64,000 nt of DNA from contig JAALGY010000038.1 of NCBI GenBank assembly GCA_032358165.1, forward strand, positions 806,001 to 870,000. The letters are read 5' to 3'. Shown piece after piece: positions 1 to 10,822 of the stretch. The notes under the pieces were generated by a model that made no database searches, had not been told where the DNA came from, and saw only the letters and a program-made list of their open reading frames with translations. The translations under genes and the position numbers were made by a program. Positions within the stretch are counted from its first letter, which is position 1. Each line of letters starts with the position of its first letter. The stretch is from Diplosphaera chodatii. Taxonomy: Eukaryota; Chlorophyta; Trebouxiophyceae; Prasiolales; Stichococcaceae.

Positions 1-601
1 CAGCGGCAACCGCTGCCTCTGCCGCACTCCCTGTCTGGCTGCTGCTCGTCCGACCCAGCTGCCTGCATCACTTTCAGCTTGACAGTCATGCCGTGCAGGG
101 CGTTGACCGCCGCTGCAGAGCGTGTAGAATGGGACTTGCCGGTGCACCTCAGATCGTGCTCACCTGAGACGTTCTGCATTCTGCCGTGGACTCTTCCTGA
201 CCACTGCTGATCCCGCCAATATGCCTGCAGCGGCGCACGTACAGCAGCATTTGCCAGCCGAATCACACTTGATAGATATGCATGTTACAGCATGCTGGTG
301 GCGCACAGAGATGCCAGCACAGTACCCACTCCCGCATTGTCTCTATGCAATCACATCAACAATCGAGCTGAATATCTTCGAGCTGGTGGTGTCAACTGCA
401 ATCTTGCATGTCAAAGGCGACCAGTTGCCAGATCGCCAGTGCCCTGAGTCTGGTCACTCAGCTGACAGCAGGCCCACCCAGAACCGTGCCGCCCACGACC
501 ATGAGCAGGCCGATGGTGATCGAGCGGCATCGTGTCCCCCGCTTGGATCTGCCTTTGCCGTACTTGTCTGTCAAATCGCCTGAGCTGGTCCTTCGCCGCA
601 T
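1..601 (-). CDS. N-terminal part of a membrane-anchored protein of unknown function, cut by the window edge
   Basis: An ATG at 599-601 opens a 47-residue frame on the minus strand. It starts with a basic stretch (residues about 1-26, rich in Arg and Lys) and then one hydrophobic segment (about 27-44, SITIGLLMVVGGTVLGG). Read through, it stops at 458. A donor (G/GTGGGC) inside the hydrophobic end could instead join to an acceptor before base 112, where a second open segment (1-112, containing AVNALHGMTVKLKVMQ) runs off the window in the matching phase. A basic cytosolic tail followed by one hydrophobic helix is the layout of a type II signal anchor, as in Golgi enzymes. No family is recognised. 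The alternative is a stand-alone 47-residue tail-anchored peptide. Confidence 0.35.
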
Positions 602-948
602 GCTCAATGTGTCGGCACGTCTGTGTCATCGCCGCGTGGCGGCTGCCGAACTATCTGACATGAAAAGGTACCGTCGAGAAGTGGAGCCGCACGTTACCTC
701 AATCAGACGGCACCATACACCTTGCCCAGAAAGCTGCCGAGAACTTGAATGGCTTCGAGTTTTCGCTAGAGGGCGGCCAGCAGCATGTTCCATGAACGAG
801 TGATGGAAGCCACGGACTAACAGGTTGGGTGGGTCATACGGCGGTAGTATCGCCTCAGAAGAATACCAAGCTCGACAGCATATCGGCTTGCTGCAAGTCT
901 GCATGCAGACGATGAACGAGTGTCTTGTTGCATGCCAACACATAAACA
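602..948. other. Gap between two minus-strand genes
   Basis: This stretch should hold the 3' UTR of the epimerase gene and the promoter or 5' UTR of the edge gene. Short open segments are present, but none shows family sequence or good splice borders. Confidence 0.4.
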
Positions 949-2289
949 TCATGAGTCCATTGACACTGGGCCAGGGTGTGCTAACCCTGCGTCAGGGGAG
1001 TTGAAATATTGCCGACATTCTTCGCTCTTGGCTGCCGCCCTGTCAACGCTGGTGCGCAGCTTGCAGATGGTGCCCTCCCAATCGTCGCTGCCAAACACCG
1101 CGCTGCCTGCTACGATGATGTTGGCACCAGCCGCCGCTGCCTGGTCAATTGTGGCCGGTGAAATGCCACCATCCACCTGCGTGCAGAGGGGTGGTGGGTG
1201 AGCATGGCCACATCACGATTCAAGCACAAGGCGGTTCCACTGGATGTCTAAGACGAGAGAGAGGTGCAGATGCTCATCATGGCTGGTCACCCACCTCAAT
1301 CTGCAGGGCTGGATACTTGTGCCGCAGGTCCCTAACCTTCTGCATCATTGCTGGCTGGAACTTTTGACCCCCAAACCCCGGCTCCACACTGAGTGGCAGG
1401 ACCTGCATGACGTGATCGAGTTGCAGCTCTCTCTATAATCCCAGTCGAAACGACGCTGTCGCAACCAGGTGTTGCCATTTGTCACATGGTAGCTTCTACA
1501 TGCTGCACACGGCCTACCAGGTCGATGTCGCCAGCATCGCAGTATGGGAACACATGTTCCACGGGCGTGGAGGGCTTCAGCGCGATGCCCACGTGCATGC
1601 CAGCGTCCCGCACCTGCGCACAGCGTTGCTCCACATGTCTGCCCCGGCAGTGCGGACATCGACGTGAGCAACCGTCATGCTCATCCGGCGTGTTGTGGGA
1701 GGCCTGATGAGGTGCTCACCCGCTTTGCTAGCTGCACAACTTCCTCATGCCGCTCTGAGGACAGGCGCGGGGCAACCACCTCCAGGTGGAACGTGTACAT
1801 GTCTGCTATGCCGGCAAACTCCTGCGATGTCACCATGGTACGGCATACAGGCTCTGTGACGAGAGTGTCCGTCATCTCATTGCAGCCTTTGTGATGTGTT
1901 AGAGCACACAGCAGTACCTCCACCCACTGTCCTGGATCTGTGACCATCAAGTGGCAGTCCAGGAAGGCCTCCGTGTGTTTCCGCAGACTCTTGAGCACTG
2001 GTGCGCCGATCGTCAAATTCGGCACCATGTGGCCATCCTGTCGGCACAGCATGCACCATGACACAGACTGCGACAGACAGCAGCCATTGCATTTTTGAAA
2101 TCATGTGTGCAGCTCGCGACAGCAACGTACCATCACGTCGCAGTGCAGCCAGTCGGCACCGGCCTGGAGCACGTTGTTGCAGTCGTGCGCCAGATTGGCA
2201 AAGTCCGCAGACAGGATAGAGGGCGACACCCGTGTGAACGGCCTGTCCCTGTCGTCTGTCAGCACGGGCAGCTGCTGCCTCTGTGCCAT
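949..2289 (-). CDS. RPE: Ribulose-phosphate 3-epimerase
   Basis: Interconverts ribulose 5-phosphate and xylulose 5-phosphate in the pentose phosphate pathway. Six exons join in frame: 2289-2131, 2037-1918, 1821-1720, 1613-1518, 1402-1295 and 1176-949, giving 270 residues. Family blocks appear in order: [13 protein letters not shown] at the N-terminus, [28 protein letters not shown], then [19 protein letters not shown], and last [19 protein letters not shown] with [10 protein letters not shown]. These carry the usual active-site Ser, His and Asp positions of the TIM barrel. The start has little sequence before the first barrel strand and no obvious transit peptide, so the cytosolic form is likely. 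The link after HLE ([20 protein letters not shown]) is longer than usual but stays in frame. It lies head-to-head with the Bet1-like gene. Confidence 0.93.
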
Positions 2290-2904
2290 TTTGCCTTCAC
2301 CGTCCCAGGATCACGAAATCAGACAAGCGTTTGCTTGTGCACAAGAGTTGGATGCGGAACGCGCCAGGTAGAAGCTGCTCGTGCCGCTGCGCCAATGCTC
2401 CCTGATGCTAACAAACAAGTCGCTGCGGTCGCAACGAAGCGTGCTGTCACCGCTGCTGTATTGCTCAGGTACGTGAGCTGTTGTTTGGGTATGCAATCTG
2501 CAGCGAATGAAGTTCATCCCCTGGGCAGGTTGCAGTAGGTTATATGCATCTGCAGGTCGGAGCTTGACTCGTACGCCAGTTCTGTGCCAGGCTGATTCAT
2601 TCATCGGCATCGTCTGCTAGTATTGACCTCGTCCGTGAGCCCTTCAAGTCGCAGGGTTGAGAGTGACCGGTGACTCGCTGTGTGCGCACAGATCATCCGG
2701 CGCTAGTGCAGCAAGCGCCGTGCTCATCACAGAGCAGAGGAACTGGTCGCCCTTGTCGGACAAGCAGGGCGCATATCGCTGTCATCAATCAGCATCAACC
2801 GCGTGCAGCACAAAGCAGGCGGTCGTGCATCTTCCGGCCGGGCAGCAGTGACGCAGCCTGGCGCAGCTGTACCTGTTTCTGCACCTGCGTTCACTGTACA
2901 CAGA
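2290..2904. promoter_or_regulatory. Shared 5' region of RPE (-) and the Bet1-like gene (+)
   Basis: These 615 bases separate two divergent start codons and must hold both promoters and 5' UTRs. No TATA box or other clear element was recognised. Confidence 0.4.
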
Positions 2905-3547
2905 ATGTATGGCCCGAGGGCAGGCGGAGGCTTCAGCAGCAGGTGTGGCACACAGCTGGAGTGGCGTGCCACGGAGTACGCTTGACTGTATGGCAGCGTG
3001 GCACAGAGCTGGCGCACATTAAACCAACGCCTCGGCTGTTGTCTGCAGAGGCGGCCTGTCTAGCCGACCGGGGCCGTCAGACCAGCTCCAGATCAGCGTT
3101 GACGCCGGCAACCAGTTTGACCTTGATGCCGAGATCGATGGGCTGCGTGGTCAGCTTGGCCGCCTGAAGCAGGTGCGCACTGGCAGCAGCCAGGCGGGTG
3201 CGCTCCGGGTGGTTGGTGTGTGCTGGCCCTGTGTGCTGGCCTGACCCCGAGGCCTCGAGTGTGCAGGTTTCCAGCGCCATTCACGAGGAGCAGACACTGC
3301 AGAGCAGCATTGCAGCCAGCCTGGTACGCCATGCGACATATGTGAAAAAGCTCTGACTCAGTCGACAAGCAGAGGAGTCATGGCATGTTTCATGCTGCTG
3401 TAGGAGGAGACGCTTGAAAAGGCCAAGCTGGGGCTGTCGCGGAGCATGCGGCGACTCAATCGCACTTATCAGCGCAGCAAGAGCAACCACCTCCTGTACT
3501 TGCTACTGTTCGTTGTCGGCATTTTCTTCCTCTTCTATTGGTGGTGA
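2905..3547 (+). CDS. BET1: Bet1-like Qc-SNARE
   Basis: SNARE of ER-Golgi or intra-Golgi vesicle fusion. Four exons (2905-2942, 3049-3172, 3267-3323, 3404-3547) join in frame to 120 residues, close to the roughly 118 of animal Bet1. The N-terminus is short and Gly/Arg-rich (MYGPRAGGGFSS). A heptad-type SNARE helix follows, running about from FDLDAEIDGLRGQLGRLKQ through SSAIHEEQTLQSSI to MRRLNRTYQ. A single C-terminal transmembrane anchor ends the protein (LLYLLLFVVGIFFLFYWW). All junctions are GT-AG and leave the helix register unbroken. The start is the first ATG of the exon whose spliced phase matches exon 2. Bet1 and Sft1/GS15 cannot be told apart by eye. It converges on the WW-domain gene. 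Confidence 0.85.
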
Positions 3548-3973
3548 GATGCTTCAATGCTTCTCATTGGCTTGCTACCAGGCTGAACCTTGTCAGACAC
3601 ACCTGGTCCGAGTATCGCCCGCTGTCCGCGTTTCTAAAACTAGTTTGCGGCTACTTGCAGGATGAAATTCTACAAGTTGGTCCATTGGAAAACATAAGGA
3701 GTTTTCGCGTCAGAGCAGGCATCTGTGGGGTTGTAGATGCACGAGACGAAGTGCTCGGCAGTGTAGTGCAGCAATGCTGTCACACCCCTTGAACGTAGTA
3801 TTCTCAGCCAATGAGACCGTATGCATGCAATGCTCAACGCAGCGTGACGCAAGTCTGAAATGCTACTCCAAAACCAGTTGCACAAGATGAACAGAACCGG
3901 CCCACGTGCCGCACTGCGGCTTCCGAATGCCCAAGGAGCAAGCCGTTGCACTGCAGTTCACCGGTGTCGGCGT
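3548..3973. other. Convergent 3' intergenic stretch
   Basis: These 426 bases lie between the stop codons of the Bet1-like gene (+) and the WW-domain gene (-). They probably hold two 3' UTRs. No gene is supported here. Confidence 0.4.
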
Positions 3974-6900
3974 CTATGGTCCAGTCTTTGTGGGCCTCTC
4001 CCAGGACGTCTCCTGCACAAATTGGTCACCAAGCGGCACATTACCAAACACCGCAAGTTCCTCCCATACCATTGTCCGCACGCTGTGATGCAGACCAAGC
4101 CCAGTGCATGTCAACCTGCACCATAGTTTAAGCTGATACAGACTCACCTTCGTTGAGAGGTTGCCAAAGTATATTTCGTTGCTGCTGGGGTCCAGCATGG
4201 CGCGCCACCCAGCCGGCAGCGTGGCTGACAGCGCCTCCAGATCCACACCAGCGCCTGCACACTCGGCAACGTTGAACTGTGGTGCCCGTGCGCGGCAGAC
4301 GCCTAAGAAGACTACTGCAGGCGTGCAGACCCTGTTCTCAACCTCTTGTAAGCAGTGTTGCAGTTAGCTAGATGCACGAACAGCGACAATATACACCACC
4401 TGACTGAGGCGTCTTTGCCGCCTTCTTGGCACGCCGCTCCTCCTTACGCGCAGCCTTCACCTTGTCCCGCCAATCGCCCGACACCGGCTGCACATGACAA
4501 TGCAGCAGTAGATGTCACGACGTGTTTTAGACGACACCCCTGACATCGCTGTACAGGCGTGTGGCTACTATAGAATGAAGACGCTTGTCGCGTGGCCTGA
4601 CGTCGTCAGGTGCTGTCAGGGTTGTGTCAGGGGGTGTGTCAGGATGACACTTGCAGGACTACTGCTGCAGTTGTCGATGCCGAGTCCCAGCACCCAGGCT
4701 GCACCATCAGAGCACACCCATCGGCTGACACATTTGCTGGTCAAGCCTCTCGTGAGCAGGATGCAGCGGCTGCCTGCACGTGTGGGTTGGCGGCGCACCT
4801 GGAAGTTGGCGTTGTCGGCCGCCTGCCCGGTGCGCAGCTGCTGCATGCGCCACTCCTCCGCCTCTGCAAGCTTCCTGCGCTCCAGGGCGTGTGGATCTGC
4901 CGCCACCTCCCCCGCCGCCTGCTCAGCATCCTCTGCCGCCTTCAGGTCCTGCAACGTAGTGCACAATTTCTTACAGTGAGGCATGCGAATGAAATAGGCA
5001 GCTGACAGCAAGGCTGCTACACGGTAGTGTATTGTGAGCACATGTAGAGACCACAAGCATCCTACGAAGCCCCCAGGAGGATATGCAGGAAGGGCCTGCA
5101 AACCGCACCTGCTGCACGGCCTGCCACTTGCCAATGAGGTTGGAGGCGCCCTTCGGCAGCTTGCCGCCCTTGGCCTTCTTGCGGGCGTTGAGCACGCCCA
5201 GGCTGACAGGCGCCTTGGCCTTCCTTGCGGCCCGCGCCTGCCCAGCTGGCGCCTGCGGTCGAAAGGTGGCACCTCCCTCAGCAGCAGGCCATCGCTCTGC
5301 AGGGGCCAACAGCATCGCCATGCACCGAGTGCTTCTTCGGGATGCTGTCGCAGTGTCTGCTGTGACTTGTGTGGAGGACATGGCAGGCAGTCAGAGGTTT
5401 GACACAGCGCACTGCAGAGGGCTCTAGAGCTGGGTCGCCGTCGTCTGGCAGCGGCGGTGGCGACGGCTCAGCATCAGGCGTGCCATTTGCCTGCTGCGCC
5501 CTCACAGGTTGCGCCCAGTACGCACGCCGCGGCTCTGGGGTTGCTGCAGGCTCGGCTGGTGCTGAACCCGCCGCGGCATCTGCCACTGCTGGGCTGGTTG
5601 CTGCCCCGTACGTCGCGCTGCAGCAAGTGCAGACGCCTGATGTGGACCCGATACCATACACATGTCGCACTCCAATGTGATCCGGAGACATTGCAATGCA
5701 GGTATGATGCATTGTGAGGCTACGACTCTGCTGGACATTGCACATGCCCTGCAACGACACGATGGCAACATTTCCTCCACAAGCGCCATCGGCATCCACC
5801 TGAGCGGCGCGGAGGCATGCGCCAGGTGCAGGGGGTCTGCACGTGGGAACATTGCAGGGTGGGGCAGCGTGTGAGGCCCGTGCGCTGCGGAGAAAGCGTG
5901 CATTGGCGGGTACCCCGGCGGCGGGTAGTAGAAGGACCATGTGAACGGCATGGCCATGGGGCCACCGATGGGCATGGGCCACGCAACAGGCGCTCCAGGG
6001 TGGGCCGCAGCGCTGGCAGCAGGCACTGTGGGGCCGCTGGTGGCAGGCGGCGGGGTGGCTGTTGCTGCCGTGGCCACCCCGCCTGCTGTCGCTGCCAGCG
6101 GCACACTCGCTGCCGCGGACCGGTGCTGCGGGCGGCTGGGAGGCTGCAGATGGCTGCGCCGCGGCTGGTGCAGCTGGTGCTGCAGCGGAGGCGGCTGGAG
6201 CGTCTGCCTGCGCCACGTCATCAATGTCCATGTCCATACTGTCGTCTGCCACGGTGGCTGCTGGGGCTGCCGCTGGGCTTGCAGCAACTGCACTGCCAAG
6301 CTGGTCCACTGCGGCGAGCTCCCCTTCTTCGAGCCCCATGCCGCCCTGCTGTGCGACAACTCGGTCACCAGCAGCAGCATGACCGCCACTGCTGGCAGCC
6401 GCTGCTGCTGGCTCCTGCTGACGGTCTGCATTGACGGCGGCCGTAGAATTGCTGCCGCCCTCAGTTTCAGCTGGCAAAGAGTTCGCCGCTGGCGACAGCA
6501 ATGGCAATGAATCTTGTGCCTTCTCTTCAGGCACAGGCGCTGACAGCTGCTCATCAGGTGGTGCAACTGGCTGCCCAGGCACTGCTTCATCGTTGGGCGG
6601 CAGTGCAGGCTGCTCATCTGGCGGTGGCGCCGGCTCATCTGGCGGCGGCTGTGGCCCCTGGTCTGGCAGTGGCGGCAGGTTTGGCTGCTCTGCAACCAAT
6701 GCCTCTGACATTGGTGGCATTGCAGTGGCCATGCCACTGCCGCTGACCTCCTGTTGCGCTGCTGCCTTTGCTGCCGCCTGCCATGCAACATACGTGATGA
6801 GCGTCTGCCTAACAGAATGTTTTCACCACTCTAACTATCCCTGCGGACATGGCCGCCCCACACAGCAATAGCTGCAGCACTGTACCATGCTGGCAGCAGA

Positions 6901-8496
6901 TGCAGCAGCATGGGAAGCTTGCCTGCAGCTGGGCTGCCTCTGCTGTCGCCATGGGCAGCTCTGCCTCCAGCTTGGCTAGCTGCTGCTCGGCATGCCGCTC
7001 ATACTGCTGCCACAGCATGCCGCTGCTGGTGCCCGTCCCTGCCGCCGCCCGCTGCAAGGCGCTCAGCTGCTGCAGATCCTGCGTGACAGCAGGGCCACGA
7101 CTTCTGTGCAAGCATGAGTGGTCAGCAAATTGCACCAGAAGCAATTGAGGCAAGGCCATGCCACCCTCGTACACTCTGCAGATGTCAATGCAGACCGGCA
7201 GGTAGTGTTAAACTCGGCACCTTTGCCCGGATCTCAGCCTCGATGGCCAGCCACACCAGCTTGGGCGCTGCAGCAAACAGGCCGCCCGCCGCCGCCCGGA
7301 GCCGCTCCACCAGGCTGGAGGTGCGCCGCGCCAAGTCAGCCGACGGCAGCAGCGCAGCTGCCGCAGGCGCCCCTCGCCCTGAGGCAGCGCCTGCAGCGAG
7401 GGCCTCCGCCTGCTGGGCAGGCCGCGCCTCGCGCGCTGGTGCCTCTGCTGCCGGCGGTGCAGCCACACGCTGTGAACCGGCGCCGCCGGCAGCGGCTTCC
7501 GTGCTGGGGCCCGCCACTCCGCCCGCAGCCTGTTCCGCCGGCACCTCACGCGGCGTGCCGCCTTCGGGGGGCTCCCACTCCACGGCGTCTGTGTCCATGT
7601 TCCAGAAGTACACCCGGCGGCTGGCCATGTCCATGACCTCGGTCCAGTCTGGGCGGCCCAGCAGTGGCCCCAGGACCCGCTGCTCAGCCTGGTCATCACC
7701 GCCGTCACCCCCAGCATCACCGCCGCCGCTGGCTCCTGCGTCCGTGCCGCTGCCGCCTGCACCGGAGCTGGCAGCTGCTGGCTGTGCCGAAGCGCTGGCG
7801 GCAGGAGCTGTCGACTTGGCTGCCGCAGTGGCTGTGCTGGCTGGTGCAGTGCCAGCTGCGGCGCTGCTCACTGGCTGCTGCGCGCCAGGATCATCAGCGC
7901 CAAGCAGCCCGCTGGACTCGAGGTCGTTCATAAACGAAGCCAGCTGCAGGCACCACACGAGGGTCACGGGATACGCTGGTATCAGGCCAGGCTACACCTG
8001 GTGCAAACGCCAAAAGCGCAGGCCCACCTCATCATCAATGGATGGATCCGCAAGCTTTGCAGCCGCCTCAGCGGCGGCCGCTGGCGTGATTGCCGCGGCA
8101 CTTGAGGGGCCATGTGCCGCACTGCTGTCAGGCTGCTGCTGTGTGTGCCCGTCCTGGCTGCTGTCATCATCAGACGACGCATCGTGACTGCAGCAACGAC
8201 AACAGTCAGGCTTCACGGCACAACATTTCCTGCATGTCTGCAAGAGGAGCTGCAGCACATGCCATGGCATGGCAGATTGTAGGCCGGCAGCACCTGTAGT
8301 CCACCAGAGGCAAGCTGTAAGACTCCTCCTGGAAGGCACTGCTTGGGCTCGCTGCTCCGTTTTGGGCTCCTTCGCGGCCCCGCACAGAGGCCGGCAGAGA
8401 GGCAGCGGCGGCCGCTGGTTCGCCTGCGCTCGACACACCATGCAACGTCGAAGGAAGTCCCCTGGGGCGGAGCTGCCCGTCTCGGATCATGCGCAT
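3974..8496 (-). CDS. Two-WW-domain nuclear protein, FNBP4-like
   Basis: Resembles the formin-binding-protein-4 type WW proteins of plants and animals, which bind proline-rich partners and are linked to splicing or actin factors. In protein order: an acidic start (LPLVDY joined to SHDASSDDDSSQDG), a helix with LASFMNDLESSGLL, WW domain 1 (WTEVMDMASRRVYFWNMDTD, ending EWEPP), and long Ala/Pro/Gln-rich tracts including many PPDE-type repeats (about 6730-6500). Next come KGASNLIGKWQAVQQ, ERRKLAEAEEWRMQQLRTGQ followed by DNANFQ, and GDWRDKVKAARKEERR. WW domain 2 closes it (LPAGWRAMLDPSSNEIYFGN, spliced to ETSWERPTK), with the stop at 3974-3976. The last exon is 3974-4012; the WW2 exon ends at 4148. 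The Met at 8494-8496 is a guess, since the low-complexity N-terminus gives no anchor. Confidence 0.75.
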
Positions 8497-9335
8497 GTAC
8501 GAGGTAAGACAGCACGTCCAGCTGCTGCAGTGGCCACATACTCGGTCTGGCAGGCGGATGAGCGTCGTCAAAGAACACCGTTGTCACATTCGCCAACGCT
8601 CTTCTGGCGGCTGCCTGCGCCGCGGCTTTCAGGTTCGCCTCTGCGAGGCATCCGTCAGCTTGTGTTATATATGGAAGCCATGAAAGCACTCGAACCAAAG
8701 CATACAAGCATGTTGCAGAGGCAATGCCCACCGTGCTTCCTCCGCTTTGCTGCTGGGCTGTCGTCTACGTGATCATCGAGAGCAATCTTCGACCGTCTCG
8801 CACTCATGTCTCGCCATCAGCAGCGGTCGCAATCGTACGCGAAGAATGTGACATTTGTGCAGGCAAGCTCCTGGCCTACAACCATCGCCCAGCATGGCGC
8901 ACGTGCACAGGCTCGAGTCTTGCGCCGTTCAGTCATTTGCTGTTTGCACGTCTCTATGTCTGGTTGAGCTTCGTGATGCAATAGGCTCAGCGTGAACGCA
9001 TTGCAGGCCAGTGCACACCACCTTGGTGCAGTTGGCGACAGCATACCGAATTCAGAAGGTGTCTCACAGTACAGACAACGGGTATTGAGCAGACTCAGTC
9101 GCCGATTTCGCATGCTGTCCTGTTTTCTGCTGCCGGCCAAACAAGCAGCACCACCGGCAAAACACGTGTGGAACTGGCGCATGCGCCAGTGTCAACTTGC
9201 CGTTGAGCACACGGCAGTGAACCTTGCTGGTCAGTCTGGAGCCTCGCACCAGTGACATAAGCACCGCTTGGACTCGACAAGCAGCGTGCGAGCCGCTGTG
9301 ACGGTTGAGCTCGTGCTGCACCATCACCTATCGGC
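8497..9335. promoter_or_regulatory. Divergent 5' region between the WW-domain gene (-) and the SAP30BP-like gene (+)
   Basis: About 840 bases between two start codons. An open minus-strand segment (about 8731-8500, with AEANLKAAAQAAARRALANV) could be an extra N-terminal exon of the WW-domain gene, but no splice join is convincing. Nothing else stands out. Confidence 0.35.
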
Positions 9336-10588
9336 ATGGCGGCACTTGGACTGGATGTGTATGGAAGCGACGAGGAGGATGAAGCTGATGTGACAGGTAC
9401 ATGATAAGCTGCTCTGTGTGGTACTTTTTCTTCTCGATCGTTGCCGGGCAGGCTTATCCGGAGACGCTGTCCGGGACGTCAGCACAGCAGCCTGGGCAAG
9501 GCTGGACCTAACTTCTCACTTCATGCTCTGTTGCACGTCATCTCAGGCTCAGGTGAAGGCGTCGTGCTGGTGGGCGGCTATGCAGCAGCCGTGGTGACCG
9601 AGGTGGCCTTTGAAGTGCGTCCGGCAGCTGACGCGACGGGCTCGACAGTCGGGCTGCAGGCTATGGATGTCGACACAGCACGAGGTGCCAGCCCCCCTGG
9701 AGCATCAGACAGCGTGGCCCGACCAGACAGCCCAGGGGGGTCTAATGGTGTGGCAGGCGAAGCATATGGCCTGCCGCCAGAGTTAACACGGCAGCCGCCC
9801 GGTGAATGCGCTCCTGCTGTGAAGGTTGGCGCTTCTCACCATGTGTGCTTGCAACTAAGCACGGCATGCCAGTCTGTGAGCTGCCTTTCGGCAGAACGCT
9901 GTCCTGACGCTGATGTTCACGACCCTCACAGCGGGTCGAAGTGATATGACCGCCGCCGACCAGCAGTACTGCTGCCTTGTGCATGCAGGAGAAAGTCGAC
10001 AGATTTCTGTATGTCATGCGGACGCAAAGCAAAGAGATCAAGAGCGAGCTGCGGCAGTCGCGCGCCTACCGCAACCCTAGCTTCCTGCAGAAGATGGTGG
10101 AGCATTCGCAGATAAAGGAGTTTGGGAGTAACCTCCCAAAGGAGGTATTCGACCCCGACGACCTGCATGAAGAGGTGCCCACCTTGCTGCCAACTTCAAA
10201 TTGTGTGTACTTCCGCTGTGTTAAGCCACATTGAGTGCCACGTGAGTGCTTACCCGCTGTGACATGACTCTGGCAGTGATGACAGCAGGCAACGCCGATG
10301 ACGGTCTCTTATAGAATGGCCCACTGCCTGTGAACTGTGCAGGACTTCTTTGAGGCGCTGAAGGCAGCGTGGGACAAGGAGCAGGACCGGCGGGCGGCCG
10401 ACCGGGCTGCTACAGGGCGCATTGATTTCACGGGCGGCTCGAAGCATGCTGCTGGCAGCCAGGCACGGGCAACGTCCAGCCTGTCCAAACCACCCAGCGG
10501 TGATGTGGCGGCCGTCGTGCAGAAGGCGCGCATGGCTGCGGCTGCGGCTGCGAAAGCAAAGGCCAGCCGCTGGGACCACAACAAATGA
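9336..10588 (+). CDS. SAP30BP: SAP30-binding protein / HCNGP family
   Basis: Nuclear HCNGP-domain protein, known from animals as a transcription co-repressor partner that also acts in splicing. Four exons (9336-9396, 9547-9824, 9989-10174, 10343-10588) join in frame to 256 residues. The start MAALGLDVYGSDEEDEAD gives the short 'Y-x-S-D-acidic' N-terminus typical of the family. A disordered Pro/Ser stretch follows. The HCNGP core is the third exon: EKVDRFLYVMRTQSKEI, then RAYRNPSFLQKMVEHSQIKE, then GSNLPKEVFDP. The fourth exon starts DFFEALKAAWDKEQDRR and ends in the basic SRWDHNK, where the family has a similar KWD motif. An extra exon around 9452-9500 was considered but is not needed to keep frame. 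Confidence 0.88.
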
Positions 10589-10752
10589 GCTGGGCACCGG
10601 GAGTTATACGCAGGGTGTATGATAGAAGCGTAGAACGAGCGCAGGTGGCATAAGGCAGCATCTGCATTTGTCGTGCTCAACAGAGCCAGCCCGGCATCCG
10701 CATGCGATGCAGCTGTACGAAACCCTGTTACACTTGCGAAACTCGCACTGGC

Positions 10753-10757
10753 TTACA
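10753..10757 (-). promoter_or_regulatory. Possible TGTAA polyadenylation signal of RPT6
   Basis: Plus-strand TTACA reads TGTAA on the RPT6 strand, 66 bases beyond its stop codon. TGTAA is the usual poly(A) signal of green algae. A second copy lies at 10728-10732. The motif is short, so chance is possible. Confidence 0.4.
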
Positions 10758-10822
10758 TGAAGACACACTTTGAGAGCAGTCGCAGAGCCAGCACAACAAC
10801 ACGGCACCACCGCTGCCACCCG

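Noticed and set aside
5278..6871. Long open frames on both strands around 5.3-6.9 kb
   Set aside because: They are shadows of the repetitive Pro/Ala/Gln-rich coding region of the WW-domain gene; only one frame joins to the conserved exons.
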